From assembly GCF_024746835.1 (NCBI RefSeq), contig NZ_CP080531.1:6220001-6284000 (forward strand): 64,000 nt of DNA, given 5' to 3'. The DNA is from Mesorhizobium sp. AR02 (GTDB taxonomy: Bacteria; Pseudomonadota; Alphaproteobacteria; Rhizobiales; Rhizobiaceae). The notes beneath the pieces are model-generated. The model did no database searches. It saw nothing but the letters and a program-made list of their open reading frames with translations, and was not told the origin of the DNA. A program made the position numbers and the translations under genes. Shown piece after piece: positions 33,566 through 45,400 of this stretch. Positions within the stretch are counted from its first letter, which is position 1. Each line of letters starts with the position of its first letter.

Positions 33566-34360
33566 GATCGTGTGCTCGTACTGCGCCGACAGCGAGCGGT
33601 CGCGCGTCACCGCCGTCCAGCCATCCGACAGCACCTTCACATGCGGCCGGCCGAGATTGATCATCGGCTCGATGGTGAAGATCATGCCGGGCCGCATCTC
33701 GACGCCTTCATTGGCGCTGCCATAGTGCAGGATGTTCGGGGCGTCGTGGAAGAGCTGGCCGACGCCGTGGCCGCAGAAGTCGCGCACCACCGAGCAACGC
33801 TCCGCCTCGGCATAGGTCTGGATGGCGGCACCGATGGCGCCGGTGCGCGCACCCGGCCTGACCGCGGCGATGCCGCGCATCAGGCATTCATGGGTGACCT
33901 CGAGCAGGCGTTCCGCCGCGCGCTTGATGGTACCGACCGGATACATGCGCGAGGAATCGCCGTGCCAGCCATCAAGGATGTAGGTGACGTCGATGTTGAC
34001 GATGTCGCCATCCTTCAGCGGCTTGTTGTCGGGAATGCCGTGACAGACGACATGGTTGATCGAGGTGCAGGACGATTTCGTGTAGCCACGATAGTTGAGC
34101 GTCGCCGGCAGCGCGCCGTGATCCATGCCGAACTCGAAGACGAAACGGTCGATGGTGTCGGTGGTGACGCCGGGCGCGACCATCGGCACCAGCTCGTCCA
34201 GGCAACGCGCGGTGAGGTCGCATGCCTTGCGCATGCCGGCAAAACCGTCCTCGCCATAGAGGCGGATCTGGCCGGTGTTTCTGAGGGGGGCCGTGGCGGC
34301 GTCGAGATAGGTGACCATTTTGTCCGTGTAGAAGGGTGGGCGCTGGAGGAGTGCTGGCAT
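33491..34360 (-). CDS. map: Type I methionine aminopeptidase
   Basis: Removes the initiator methionine from nascent proteins. 289 residues with the full metal site in order: VNIDVTYILDGWHGDSSRMY (two Asp), FCGHGVGQLFHD (His), FTIEPMIN (Glu) and SAQYEHTIGVTDTG (Glu). TKSSCTSINHVVCHGIPD is the family signature loop. ATG 34360 (MPALLQRPPF) with GGTGAG upstream; longer frames lack family similarity. The 3' 75 bases recur as a relic at 31391-31462. Confidence 0.93.
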   Translation of the reverse strand: MPALLQRPPFYTDKMVTYLDAATAPLRNTGQIRLYGEDGFAGMRKACDLTARCLDELVPMVAPGVTTDTIDRFVFEFGMDHGALPATLNYRGYTKSSCTSINHVVCHGIPDNKPLKDGDIVNIDVTYILDGWHGDSSRMYPVGTIKRAAERLLEVTHECLMRGIAAVRPGARTGAIGAAIQTYAEAERCSVVRDFCGHGVGQLFHDAPNILHYGSANEGVEMRPGMIFTIEPMINLGRPHVKVLSDGWTAVTRDRSLSAQYEHTIGVTDTGCEIFTLSPNNLDRPGLPA

Positions 34361-34519
34361 GAAAATCTCACCAGATTTGGCACTTAGGGGCAAAAGGTTC
34401 AAGGAAGAACTGCCCGATGCAGCCAGAGCCGGCCGGATATTCGTCGCGTCGGGGCGATCTCTTGCCGGGTTTCGCACGGTTTGCTTTCCTTTCCAGCCAT
34501 CGTGCGCTAGGGCGGGACG

Positions 34520-34936
34520 ATGTTTTGGAGATCGCGTCCAGCCCTGAAGCGCGCCAGATCGCTTGAAGCGCCGTTGACGGCAGCCTGCTCATGTCTGATG
34601 GGCCTGGTGCTGCTGGCGATGCTGTGCCTCGGCCGGCCTGATGTGCCTGCCTTCGCGGACCCTGCCCAGGGCGGTGCCAGCGTTGGCCTCGAACGGTCTG
34701 GCGAAGTGGCGGCGCTGCTGCGCGTCACCAACAAGGCACAGGCACTGGAGATTCGCAGCGCCCGGCCGGTGCTGGCCAAGTTCGCCGGCTTCCTTCCGGC
34801 CTTGCCGGCTCCGCAAGCTGTTTTCCTTTGGCTCGCACCAACGTTGCCGGCGGCGGTTGTTGCCGGATCTGGCGCGGTCTCCGCCCCTGGCGCGAGCACC
34901 AACCAGCCGCGTGCGCCGCCGTTCACGCAGGCCTGA
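34520..34936 (+). CDS. Hypothetical secreted or membrane-anchored protein
   Basis: 138 residues, not recognised. A hydrophobic segment (CSCLMGLVLLAMLCLG) ends in a possible signal cleavage site (VPAFADP). The rest is alanine/proline-rich with a second hydrophobic stretch (AVFLWLAPTLPAAVVAGS). ATG follows GGGCGGGACG. Long minus-strand frames overlap it, so coding strand is not certain, but only this frame combines a start site with a plausible signal sequence. Divergent from map. Confidence 0.45.
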   Translation: MFWRSRPALKRARSLEAPLTAACSCLMGLVLLAMLCLGRPDVPAFADPAQGGASVGLERSGEVAALLRVTNKAQALEIRSARPVLAKFAGFLPALPAPQAVFLWLAPTLPAAVVAGSGAVSAPGASTNQPRAPPFTQA

Positions 34937-35047
34937 GCGGTCAAGGACCGCACCTTCCCCCTCATTCCTAGCCATTCGCGTCGCGACCCGTGCGGCGGCC
35001 ATGAGTCGCGCATGGGTGGCGCGTCGCGTCATTTTCGGATGATTGCA

Positions 35048-35287
35048 ATGCAACAACGTATCAAGACATTCAAAAGCCTGTCGCGCGCGGCCTCGGCTGC
35101 TTCCTTTCTGTCCGTCCAGACGTTCATCTGCATCGGAACCGTTTATTGGGCAATCGCCGAGACGCTCTATCTGTCGGGAAGCGGAGCGCTCGTCCTTGGC
35201 GCCCTGTTCGCCTTGCCGTCGGCCTATGTTCTGCTGATGGTGGTGCGCATGGCCTTCGATGCGGAGACCGACCCGGCCAATCAATAA
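35048..35287 (+). CDS. Hypothetical small membrane protein, two hydrophobic segments
   Basis: 79 residues: a basic N-terminus (MQQRIKTFKSLSRA), hydrophobic segment SFLSVQTFICIGTVYWAIAE, a short loop, second segment ALVLGALFALPSAYVLLMVV, and an acidic tail. It probably forms a two-pass inner-membrane hairpin. Ribosome site weak. No family recognised. Confidence 0.5.
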   Translation: MQQRIKTFKSLSRAASAASFLSVQTFICIGTVYWAIAETLYLSGSGALVLGALFALPSAYVLLMVVRMAFDAETDPANQ

Positions 35288-35468
35288 TCGCGCTGCCAAC
35301 TTGGAAAGTGCTGCCGGACTAGCTGGTGCCGGCAGAACTTCCCTTGGCCCGTTTGCAGCAAAAATGGCCGTTCCGCAGTGACGACACATTTGCGTGCCAC
35401 AAGCCGGTCAAAGCAACTTTTGACGACGAACGGCGTTGCTTGGGCGACGCCAGTTCGGGAGATGTCTG

Positions 35469-35765
35469 ATGGACAGATTGCAATTCGAGGTGCCGGTGCG
35501 CATCGCACAAGGCCCCGGCTTGCCCGTCGAGGAGATTTACAGCGTCGAGCAGGCGCTGGACTTTCTCCAGGATTGGCCGGCGCGCCGGCAGGGACCGGTG
35601 TACCAAAAAGCTTTCAATGCCTGCTTTGGCGCTACGGTGGACGTGGTCAAGACCGAGGATGCCTGCCGGGCATTCATGGTGTTCTGCCGCGTCACCGGAC
35701 TGATGGCCAGCGACATGATGGCGCCGCGCAAGCGTGGCGGCGAGGCAAGGGCGCTGCAGGCCTGA
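35469..35765 (+). CDS. DUF982 family small protein
   Basis: 98 residues. The pattern ALDFLQDWPARRQGPVYQKAFNAC...AFMVFCRVTGLM is that of DUF982, a small family amplified in rhizobia and of unknown function. GGGAG lies about nine bases before the ATG. Stands alone between unrelated small genes. Confidence 0.75.
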   Translation: MDRLQFEVPVRIAQGPGLPVEEIYSVEQALDFLQDWPARRQGPVYQKAFNACFGATVDVVKTEDACRAFMVFCRVTGLMASDMMAPRKRGGEARALQA

Positions 35766-35940
35766 GGGCTGCTTTGCCTGTTCCGGTCGACCAACTCCGC
35801 CTTCTCAACCAACCTGGCTTGAATGTGCGTGATGATCCCGTGCCTGGATCGTCATCCGCATTTCCTCGCACGGCGACGCGTCGGCAGCGGCATTAAGCTT
35901 CCGTTTCCACCTTGGCGGCTACGCCATTGCTTGTTCAGCA

Positions 35941-36240
35941 ATGGTTGATTCGTTGCGTCAGTTCATGGTTTGGAAGATGTCCCCAGAAAAAGTCCGTGCA
36001 TTCCCGATCGACCGTCAGCTATTCCTAGTTAGAGAAGTTGCAGCCAAGCTCGACCATCTGCATGGCGAGCCTGCAGCCTCGTTCTGGAGGGCTAAAGCAG
36101 CCGAGTTGCTTGACCTGATTGTCGGGTCGGGCAGGGACAGAGCAACCGCCAGTGACGAAGTACGCAGGTTTTTCCTGGCCGTACAGAGAGAGCTTTCGGC
36201 TGGACTGGCGGCCGAGCCGAGTCCAATTCTTCCCGCCTGA
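35941..36240 (+). CDS. DUF6074-like rhizobial hypothetical protein
   Basis: 99 residues, mostly helical. The stretch DRQLFLVREVAAKLDHLHGEPAASFWRAKAAELLDLI followed by EVRRFFLAVQREL resembles the DUF6074 proteins common in Mesorhizobium. Function unknown. The start is ATG at 35941 with only a weak upstream site; a later start is possible. Confidence 0.6.
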   Translation: MVDSLRQFMVWKMSPEKVRAFPIDRQLFLVREVAAKLDHLHGEPAASFWRAKAAELLDLIVGSGRDRATASDEVRRFFLAVQRELSAGLAAEPSPILPA

Positions 36241-36436
36241 AGCAAATATTTCTCTATTGCGTCACGCTGTTTGCTCCAATAGCGCGTAAACACTACGTTT
36301 TGCTGTGGATTTGTGTGCTTGAACGGCAACACTGCGCCCAATTTACATCACCTCTATTCTTAGGAGCGCCCATAGCCATTGCAATCTGCTAGGTTGCATT
36401 AGCAAGGGCAGATTCGCGCCGGGGGCGGTGCGGGTC

Positions 36437-36444
36437 AGGGGGGG
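36437..36444 (+). promoter_or_regulatory. G-tract ribosome binding site of the giant autotransporter
   Basis: A run of seven G (36438-36444) preceded by A forms the Shine-Dalgarno sequence and is directly followed by overlapping GTG-ATG-ATG candidate starts (36444, 36447, 36450). Slippage in the run would change the spacing to the start codon. Confidence 0.5.
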
Positions 36445-36446
36445 TG

Positions 36447-39400
36447 ATGATGACTCGTGTTGGTGGGGGCGCAGCCGAGTCTCGCTTTGTTTCAGACTGG
36501 TTGAAGCAGGGATTTCTTGGCCTTTCAGGGTTTGCGGCGATAGCGGCCATTCTGACGGCGTTGACGCTGTTCGTCGGCTCGACGGGTCCTGCCGAAGCGA
36601 CTTGCACGGGGCCGAGCGGTGGTGTCGAGAATTGCGCGGGCGCCGGAACACAGTCTGACATCAGCTACAGCCCACCCGTTACGACGCTCAACGTCAACAC
36701 ACTGACGATCGACCCCAGCCGGATATCCCTGACCGGTACAGGCGCGGCGCCGCCGCCACCGGGCGCCGGGGTCCAGCACTACACCTGCAGCAGCAATGAT
36801 CCAGCACGGTGCACGATCACTCCCGCAACGCCCGCCAGTAACGGGCATCCCGCCACTGCCGAGTCATGCGCTGGCCCGGATTGCGTCGCACCACCGGTCA
36901 AGGCCGACGGTGGGCCTTCGGGCACGTCAGGCCCGACACTTGTGGTCAACTACAATCAACCCGCGGCCAACACCAATACGCCCAACAGCGGCGCGGTGAT
37001 CGCGACCGGCACCATTGGTGTTCTCGGCGCCTCGAATGGCAGCCGCGGCGGCAATGGCAGCAACGGCTACGTCTTCTCCGATGGCGGTGACGGCCATGAC
37101 GGTGCCGATGGCGGCACTGTAACGGTCAATGTCGATGGCGCCGTCAAGACGAGCAACAATTGCGTCCTGCCCACAGCTTGTCCCAACGCGGGCATCGTCG
37201 CGAGCAGTGTCGGCGGCGACGGTGGCGATGGTGGCGACGCAAAGGGCATTTCGGGTGACGCCGGCAACGGCGGGCTGGGTGGCAGCGGCGGCAACGCCAC
37301 CGTCAATTTCAACAGCGGAAGTGTCGAAACGCTGGGCAATTATTCGGCGGGCATTGCCGCCATCAGCCAGGGCGGCCATGGCGGTAATGGCGGCGGCGGC
37401 GGCGGCCTGGTCTTCAATCCGGGCGGCGGCAGCCCGGCGGGCGCTGGCGGCAACGCCAATGTCTTCACTGGCGTCGGTACGACAATCACCACCTATGGCA
37501 TTTATTCGCACGGCATAGCCGCCCAGTCGATCGGCGGCGGCGGCGGCGGCAGCGCCGGTGGTTTCGGCCTGTTTTCGTCCTCCGGCGGCGGCGGCGGCAA
37601 TGGCGGCAATGGCGGCATCGTCCAGGTCACCAACAATGCTGATATCACCACCTGGGGCAACAACTCACAGGGTATCCTGGCCCAGACGATCGGCGGCGGC
37701 GGTGGCGACGGCGGTTCGAACTTCGGTCTGTTCGCTTCGGGCGGCAGCGGCAGTCTCGGCGGCAATGGCGGCCCCGCCAATGTCGTGACGGTTGGCGTCA
37801 CCAATTCCGGCGCGATCGTCACCCATGGCCAGGAATCCAACGGCATCTTGGCGCAGTCGATTGGCGGCGGCGGCGGCAATGGCGGCAATTCCGGCGGTCT
37901 CGTGTCGCTTGGCGGCGACGGCGCCTCGACCACCAATGGCGGCATCGTCGAGGTGACGAACACATCAGCCGGTTCGATCAGCACCGACGGCAAGCAGTCC
38001 GCCGGCATCTTCGCACAGTCGGTCGGCGGCGGCGGCGGCAATGGCGGCACCTCGGGCGGCCTGTTCTCGGCCGGCGGCAAGGGCGGCGCCGGCGGCAACG
38101 GCGCGCGGGTGACGGTGACCAATGCGGGTGACATCGAGACCGGAAAAAATGGCGCCGCTTCAGTCAATTCCGCCGGCATCTTCGCGCAATCGGTCGGCGG
38201 CGGCGGCGGCAATGGCGGCGGCGCGTTCTCCGGCGGCATCGGCTTCAGCGTGGCGATTGGCGGCGCCGGCGGCAGCGGCGGCACGTCCGGCGCGGTGGAG
38301 GTTCTGCGCGACGCCAGCGATACAGCCTATTCGATCATTACCCATGGCGACCAGTCGGATGCCGTTTTCGCGCAATCGATCGGCGGCGGTGGCGGCAATG
38401 GCGGATTTTCGGTTTCGGGTGCGGTCGGCGTGCTTGCGCTCGCCATGGGCGGGGCTGCCGGCAATGCCAGCGACGGCAACATCGTGACGGTGGAGACCGC
38501 CGGCTCGCTGACCACTTATGGCCAGGGATCGCGTGGCATCTTCGCGCAGTCGATCGGCGGCACAGGCGGCAATGGCGGCGCCGCGATCGCGGTGGCGGTC
38601 AACGCCACCGGAACATTCGCGGCGGCGATCGGCATTGGCGGCGACGGCGGCGCCGGCGGTGCATCGAAACTCGTGACCGTGTCGAGCCTCAGCGACATCT
38701 CGACGGCCGGCAACAATGCCGGCGGCATCGTTGCCCAATCGGTCGGCGGTGGTGGCGGCAATGGCGGCTATTCGATCGGCGGTGCCATCGGCGGCGCGGT
38801 CGGTATTGCCGTCAATATCGGCGGCAAGGGTGCCGGCGGTGGTTATGGTGCCGACGTCATTGTCGGCAGTTCCGGTTCGATCCACACAAAAGGCAACAAT
38901 TCGACCGGCATCTTGGCGCAATCGGTCGGCGGCGGCGGCGGCAATGGCGGCTTCACCATCTCGGCAGCCCTTGGCGGCGGCGCGGCGAGCGTCGGTCTTG
39001 GCGGTGCCGGCGCTGAGGGCAGCAATGCCGGCAACGTCACCGTCAATGCAGACGGCGCCGGCCATGCGATCGCTACTGGCTATGCCGGCACATGGAACCT
39101 TGTCACCGAAGGCAAGAACGCGGTCGGCATCCAGGCCGAAAGCATTGGCGGCGGCGGCGGCAATGGCGGCTTCTCCGGCAGCCTCGCGGCAGGCGGCCTT
39201 GTCGGCGTCGGTGTCAGCCTCGGCGGCACTGGCGGGGGCGGCGGCGACGCGGGTACGGCGACCGTCAACAATGGCAAGAAGGTCGGCAACACTGTCACCC
39301 AGAACAATATCCTGACGATAGACGACAACTCGACCGGCATCCTGGCGCAGTCGATCGGCGGCGGTGGCGGCAATGGCGGCTTTGCCGTGACGCTCAGCGT

Positions 39401-42400
39401 CTCCGGTTCCTATGAAGGCGCCGGCGGCGCGGCCGCTGTCTCGGTCGGCGGCAGCGGTGCCACCGGTGGCGTCGGCAAGGACGTTTTCGTCACCAGCTAC
39501 GGCAACATTGCCACTTACGGCAAACAGTCCGACGGCATCTTGGCGCAGTCGATCGGCGGCGGTGGCGGCAATGGCGGCTTCAGCGTCGCCGGCACGTTCA
39601 CGACCGGAGCGCTCGGCGCTTCGGTCGCCGTCGGCGGCAGTGGCGGCAGCGGGCAGAGTGCAGGCGAGGTGACGGTGACCTCGACCGGTAACATCCAGAC
39701 CCATGGCGACCAGTCGATCGGCATCATGGCGCAGTCGGTCGGCGGCGGTGGCGGCAATGGCGGCTTCGCCGGTGCCGGCGCGATCACGCTGCAGGGCGTC
39801 AGCGCCGCGGTCGGGCTTGGCGGCAATGGCGCCGGCGGCGGCAGTGCCAAAACGGTCCGCGTCACCTCGACCGGCGACATCACCACCTATGGGGACCAGG
39901 CGATCGGTATTCTGGCGCAATCGGTCGGCGGCGGCGGCGGCAATGGCGGTTCGACCGTTTCGCTGGCGCTTGCCAAGGATGCCGGTATCGGCGTGGCGCT
40001 TGGCGGCAAGGGCGGCGCGGCCGGCAACGGCCTTGATGTCACTGTCATCTCGACAGGCAACATCTCGACGGGCGCCGGCTTCACATCAGGCGGTGTTCGC
40101 GGCACGGGTGCGGCCGGCATCCTGGCGCAATCGGTCGGCGGCGGTGGCGGCAATGGCGGCTTCGCCGGCACGCTCGGCGGCGGCAAGTCGATCGCTGTCG
40201 GCGTGGCGTTTGGCGGCAGCGGCGCCGGCGGCGGCAGCGCCGACATCGTCAAAGTCACCTCGACCGGCAACATCTCGACCAATTTCGACAATTCGTCCGG
40301 TATCATCGCCCAGTCGATCGGCGGCGGCGGCGGCAATGGCGGCTTCAGCGTTGCCGTCACCGGTGCGCTCGGCGACCCTGATGCGGCGACGGCGTCGGTG
40401 GCGATCGGCGGCAAGGGCGGTGTCGGCGGCGTCGGCAAGGACGTGACCGTGACGAGCACCGGCACGATCACGACAACAGGCAAATTCTCCAATGGCATCC
40501 TGGCGCAGTCGATCGGCGGTGGCGGTGGCAATGGCGGCTTCGCGGTCGCCGGCTCGGCCACAACAGGCAATGCCGGCATCGGCGTTGGCGTTGGCGGCAC
40601 CGGCGCCACCGGTTCGACATCAGGCAAGGTGATCATCAACAGCTACAGCCTTGTCGACGCGAATGGACAGCCGGTGCTGCAGGCGCCTGCCTCGAACACT
40701 GTGTCGATCTGGACCCAGGGCGACAATTCATCCGGCATTTTCGCGCAGTCGGTCGGCGGCGGCGGCGGTTCGGGCGGCTTCGCGGGCAGCCTCGGCGTCG
40801 GGCTCGGCGGCGGGCTGGGCGTCAGCATCGGCGGCGGCGCCGGATCCAGCTCGACCGCCGATACGGTCACCGTCACCAGCTACAACAACATCCTGACCGG
40901 AGGGAAAGACTCCTTCGGCATCATGGCGCAATCGGTTGGCGGCGGCGGCGGCAATGGCGGCTTTGCCATCGCGCTGGCCGGCAGCAAGGATATGGCGGCG
41001 AGTGTCGCGGTTGGCGGCTCCGGCTCGAGCGGCGGCGACGCCGCGGTCGTCACCGTCACCAGCACCGGTAACATCAAGACCACCGGCGATGGTTCGCATG
41101 CGATCTTCGCGCAGTCCGTCGGTGGCGGCGGTGGCAATGGCGGTGGCGCCGTGGCCGGCACTTTGACCGGCCAGGGTACGGGCAGTCTCGCCGTCGGTGT
41201 CGGCGGTTCGGGCGACAATGGCGGCGACGCCAAAGCGGTGACCGTCACCTCGACCGGCGACCTCAGGACCGAAGGCTTGAAAGCCGACGGCATCCTGGCG
41301 CAGTCGATCGGCGGCGGCGGCGGCAATGGCGGCTTCACCGGCGCGCTGGCGATCACCACGGGGGCCGGCGCGATTGGCGTCGGTGTCGGCGGTTCAGGCA
41401 AGGGCGGCGGCAATGCCGACACGGTCACCGTGACCTCAACCGGCAACATTGTCACCCTCAAGAACGGTTCGAACGGCATACTGGCGCAATCCGTCGGCGG
41501 CGGCGGTGGTAATGGCGGCGCCGCGGTCACCATCGCCGGCGCGGGCCAGAAAGCAGCCGCGGCGGTTTCCGTCGGCGGCGCCGGCGCCAAGGGCGGCACC
41601 TCCCAGCTGGTCACGGTCAACAACATCGGCACGATCGACACGACCGGCGACAAGGCGAACGGTATCCTCGCCCAGTCGATCGGCGGCGGCGGCGGCACCG
41701 GCGGCTTCGCCATTTCTGGAGAGATGGTCGTCGACGGCGCCGGTGGCGCGGCCGTCAGCATCGGCGGCAACGGCGGCACCGGCCAGGATGGCGGCCGCGT
41801 CATCGTCAACAGCAATGTCGGCACCACGCTCGCCAACAACAATGCGACCATCCACACCGTTGGCGGCGATTCCAATGGCATCTTCGCGCAATCGGTTGGC
41901 GGCGGCGGTGGTGATGGCGGCTTCTCCGGCGCGGTTTCGGTCACCGGCCAGAATGCCAAGGCCGCGATCGGCGTCTCCGTCGGTGGCTCGGGAGCCGGCT
42001 CAGGCGACGGCAAGACCGTCAACGTCACCTCGGTCGACAACATCCTGACCGAAGGCAATGGCGCGAACGGCATCCTGGCGCAGTCCGTCGGCGGCGGCGG
42101 CGGCAATGGCGGTTTCTCCTTTGCCGCGACAATCAAAGGCTCGCTCGGCAAGAACCAGAGCAAGAACGGCGCGGTCTCGGTATCGCTCGGCGGCGGCGCC
42201 GGTTCCGGTGGCGATGCTGAAAAGGTCACGGTCGATTCCACCGGCATCATCCAGACCGGCGGCGACAAGGCCTTCGGCGTGCTGGCGCAATCGGTCGGCG
42301 GTGGCGGCGGCACCGGCGGGCTTAGCGTGGCGGCGGCTCTCAACCTCGGTGAGGGCGGCAACCAGATCACCGCCGCGGTCGGCGGCGAAGGCGGTGGCGG

Positions 42401-45400
42401 CGGCATCGGCGGCGAAGTGCTGCTGACGCGCCACGGCTCGACCACCACCACCGGCGATCAGTCCATCGGCCTCTTTGCGCAGTCGGTCGGCGGCAGCGGC
42501 GGCAATGGCGGCATGGCGATCTCCGGCGTGATTGCAGGCACCGATGCCAAGACCCTGTCGGCCAGCGTTGGCGGCTTCGGCGGCGCCGGCACCAACAGCG
42601 GCAAGGTGACGATCGACAACACTGGCGCCATTTCGACCTATGGCGTCGAATCGCATGCCATCCAGGCACAGTCGATCGGCGGCGGCGGCGGCAATGGCGG
42701 CATGGCCGTCTCGGCCGTGATCGGCTCGCTCGGCACCGGAACCAATTTCAATGCCGGCGTCACGGTCGGTGGCTTCGGCGGAGACGCCGGCTTTGCCGGC
42801 GACGTCTTCGTGACCAATCATGGTCTGTTGCAGACCGGCTTGCTCGCGGCCGGCCAGACCACGACCAATGGCGATGGAGCCTACGGCATCTTCGCGCAGT
42901 CGGTCGGCGGCGGCGGCGGCTCCGGCGGCAACGCCATCACCGGCGTGCTCGGCCTCAACGGCAACAATGCCGGTACGCAGGTCAATGTCAGTGTCGCCGT
43001 CGGCGGCGCGGCCGGCAACGGCAATACGGGCGGCAACGTCACCATCAGGCAGTATGGCGGCATCGAAACCAACGGCATGGGCGCCTTCGGCATCTTGGCC
43101 CAGTCGATCGGCGGCGGCGGCGGTACCGGCGGCCGCGCCAATTCGATCTCGCTGCAGCTTGGTGCGAAATGCACGCTTCCGAAAGTCTGTGAACCGGCCG
43201 GTGGCAAGCCGAACTGGAACCTGCAGGCGACGGTCGGCGGCGCCGGCGGAACCGGCAATGACGCCATGACCGTCGATGTCGGCAATTATGATTTCATCAC
43301 CACGCATGGCGACAAGTCGTCCGGCATCGTCGCGCAGTCGATCGGCGGCGGCGGCGGCATCGGTGGCGACGCCTATGTGGGAACGGGCGGCCTGCTCGCG
43401 ATACCTTACGTGCCGGTCGATCCGACGCTGCTCCTGAAGCCGCTCGGCACCAGCAGCCTGACGCGTTCCGGCACGGTCGCCATTGGCGGCAACGGCGCCG
43501 GCGGCGGCAATGGCGGTACCGTCATCGTCACCAATGAAGGCGTGATCACGACCCACGGCACCAAGTCGGACGGCATCCATGCCCAGTCGATCGGCGGCGG
43601 TGGCGGCGATGGCGGCGACGGCGAGGCCGGCGCGCTCGGCACCGTCGGCATCGGCGGCCAGGGTAAGGCCGCCGGCAATGGCGGCGCGGTCACCGTCACC
43701 AACGGCAAGGCCGACCTCAGCCAGGCCGGCATGGCCATCATCCAGACATTCGGCACGTCGCCGACACCTCCGGCGCAAGGCGCGCCGAGCGCCGATCCGG
43801 AACAGGGCTACTCGGCCGGCATCTTCGCGCAGTCGGTCGGCGGCGGTGGCGGCACGGGCGGTGGCGCCGGCGGCCTGCTGTCGCTCGGCGGCTCGGGCAA
43901 GGCGGGCGGCACCGGCGGTCATGTCACGGTCAACAATTATGGCGGCATCCTCACGCATGCCGATGATTCGGTTGGCATTTTCGCGCAGTCGATCGGCGGC
44001 GGCGGTGGCGCCGGCGGCTCGCTCGGCATCAGCGCGATAGCGGTCGGCGGCTCGGGTGGCGCCAGCGGCTCCGGTGGCCAGGTGGATGTCATCAACGACG
44101 CGATGATCGAGACGCACGGCATCGATTCCTACGCGATCCAGGCGCAATCGGTGGGTGGCGGCGGTGGTTCGGGCGGTGGCAAGAATGGCGGCATCACCGG
44201 CTCGATCCCGGCGCTTATCTCGATCGGTGGCGCCGGCGGCTCGTCCGGTATCGGCGGCATCGTCAATGTCACCAACAACAACAGCCTGCATACCTATGGC
44301 GCCGGCGCGGACGGCATCAACGCCCAGTCGATCGGCGGCGGCGGCGGTTCCGGCGGTCGCGCGATCGGCTTCATCGCCGTCGGCGGCAAGGGTGGCGATG
44401 TCGGCAACGGTACCATCGCCGGCAGCAACGGCGGCGGCGGCGCGGTCAGCGTCAACAACAATGCCAATGGCACGATCACGGTCGAAGGCGTCGGCGCACA
44501 CGGCATCTTCGCGCAGTCGGTCGGTGCCGGTGGCGGCTCGGGCGGTGGCGCCTTCGGCGTCAGCATCGTGCCGGTTGCGATCGGCGTCGGTGGTGGCGGC
44601 GGCAGTTCGGGCGATGGCGGTGTCGTCACCGTCAACAACCATGGCGACATCACGACAGTGTCCGCCTCATCGGTCGCGATCTTCGCTGAATCGATCGGTG
44701 GCGGCGGCGGCACGGGCGCCATGAGCGTGGCGGCGAGCCCGGTGCCGGGCGCCTTCACCTTCGGCATCGGCGGCGACGGCGGCGCCAACGGCAAGGGCGG
44801 TAACGTCAATGTCACCAATTTCAGCGACGGCATCATCCACACCCAGGGCTTTGGCTCGACCGGCATCATGGCACAGTCGGTGGGCGGCGGCGGCGGCGCC
44901 GGCGGGGCGTCCTATTCCGTGTCGGCCGGCCCGCCCGGACTCGCCATCGCGCTCGGCGGCAAGGGTGCTGCCGGCGGCGACGGTGGCGTCGTCACCGTCA
45001 TCAACAATGGCGCCATGCAACTCGACGGCGACAATTCCGTCGCGATCTTCGCGCAATCGGTCGGCGGCGGCGGCGGCTCGGGCGGCACCGCGATTGCCGC
45101 GGCGATCGGCGTGCCGGTGTTCATCGGCGGCGACACCGGTGCCACCGGCAAGGGCGGCGACGTCACCGTCACCAATACGGGGCAGATCAGGCTGACCGGC
45201 AATGGCTCGGTCGGCATCTTTGCGCAGTCCGTCGGTGGTGGCGGCGGCGTCGTAACCGCAGGCACCGACGGCATCGTCCAGGCCGTCGCCGGCGGCAGTG
45301 GCAATGGCGGTGTCGTGACGATCAACAGCAACGTCGCCATGCTCATCACCGGCGATAACTCGGTCGGCGTGTTCGGCCAGAGCATCGGCGGCGGCGGCGG

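Noticed and set aside
34507..35389. Minus-strand frames opposite the two small genes after map.
   Set aside because: They lack start sites and plausible protein features, although coding in this stretch is uncertain on both strands.
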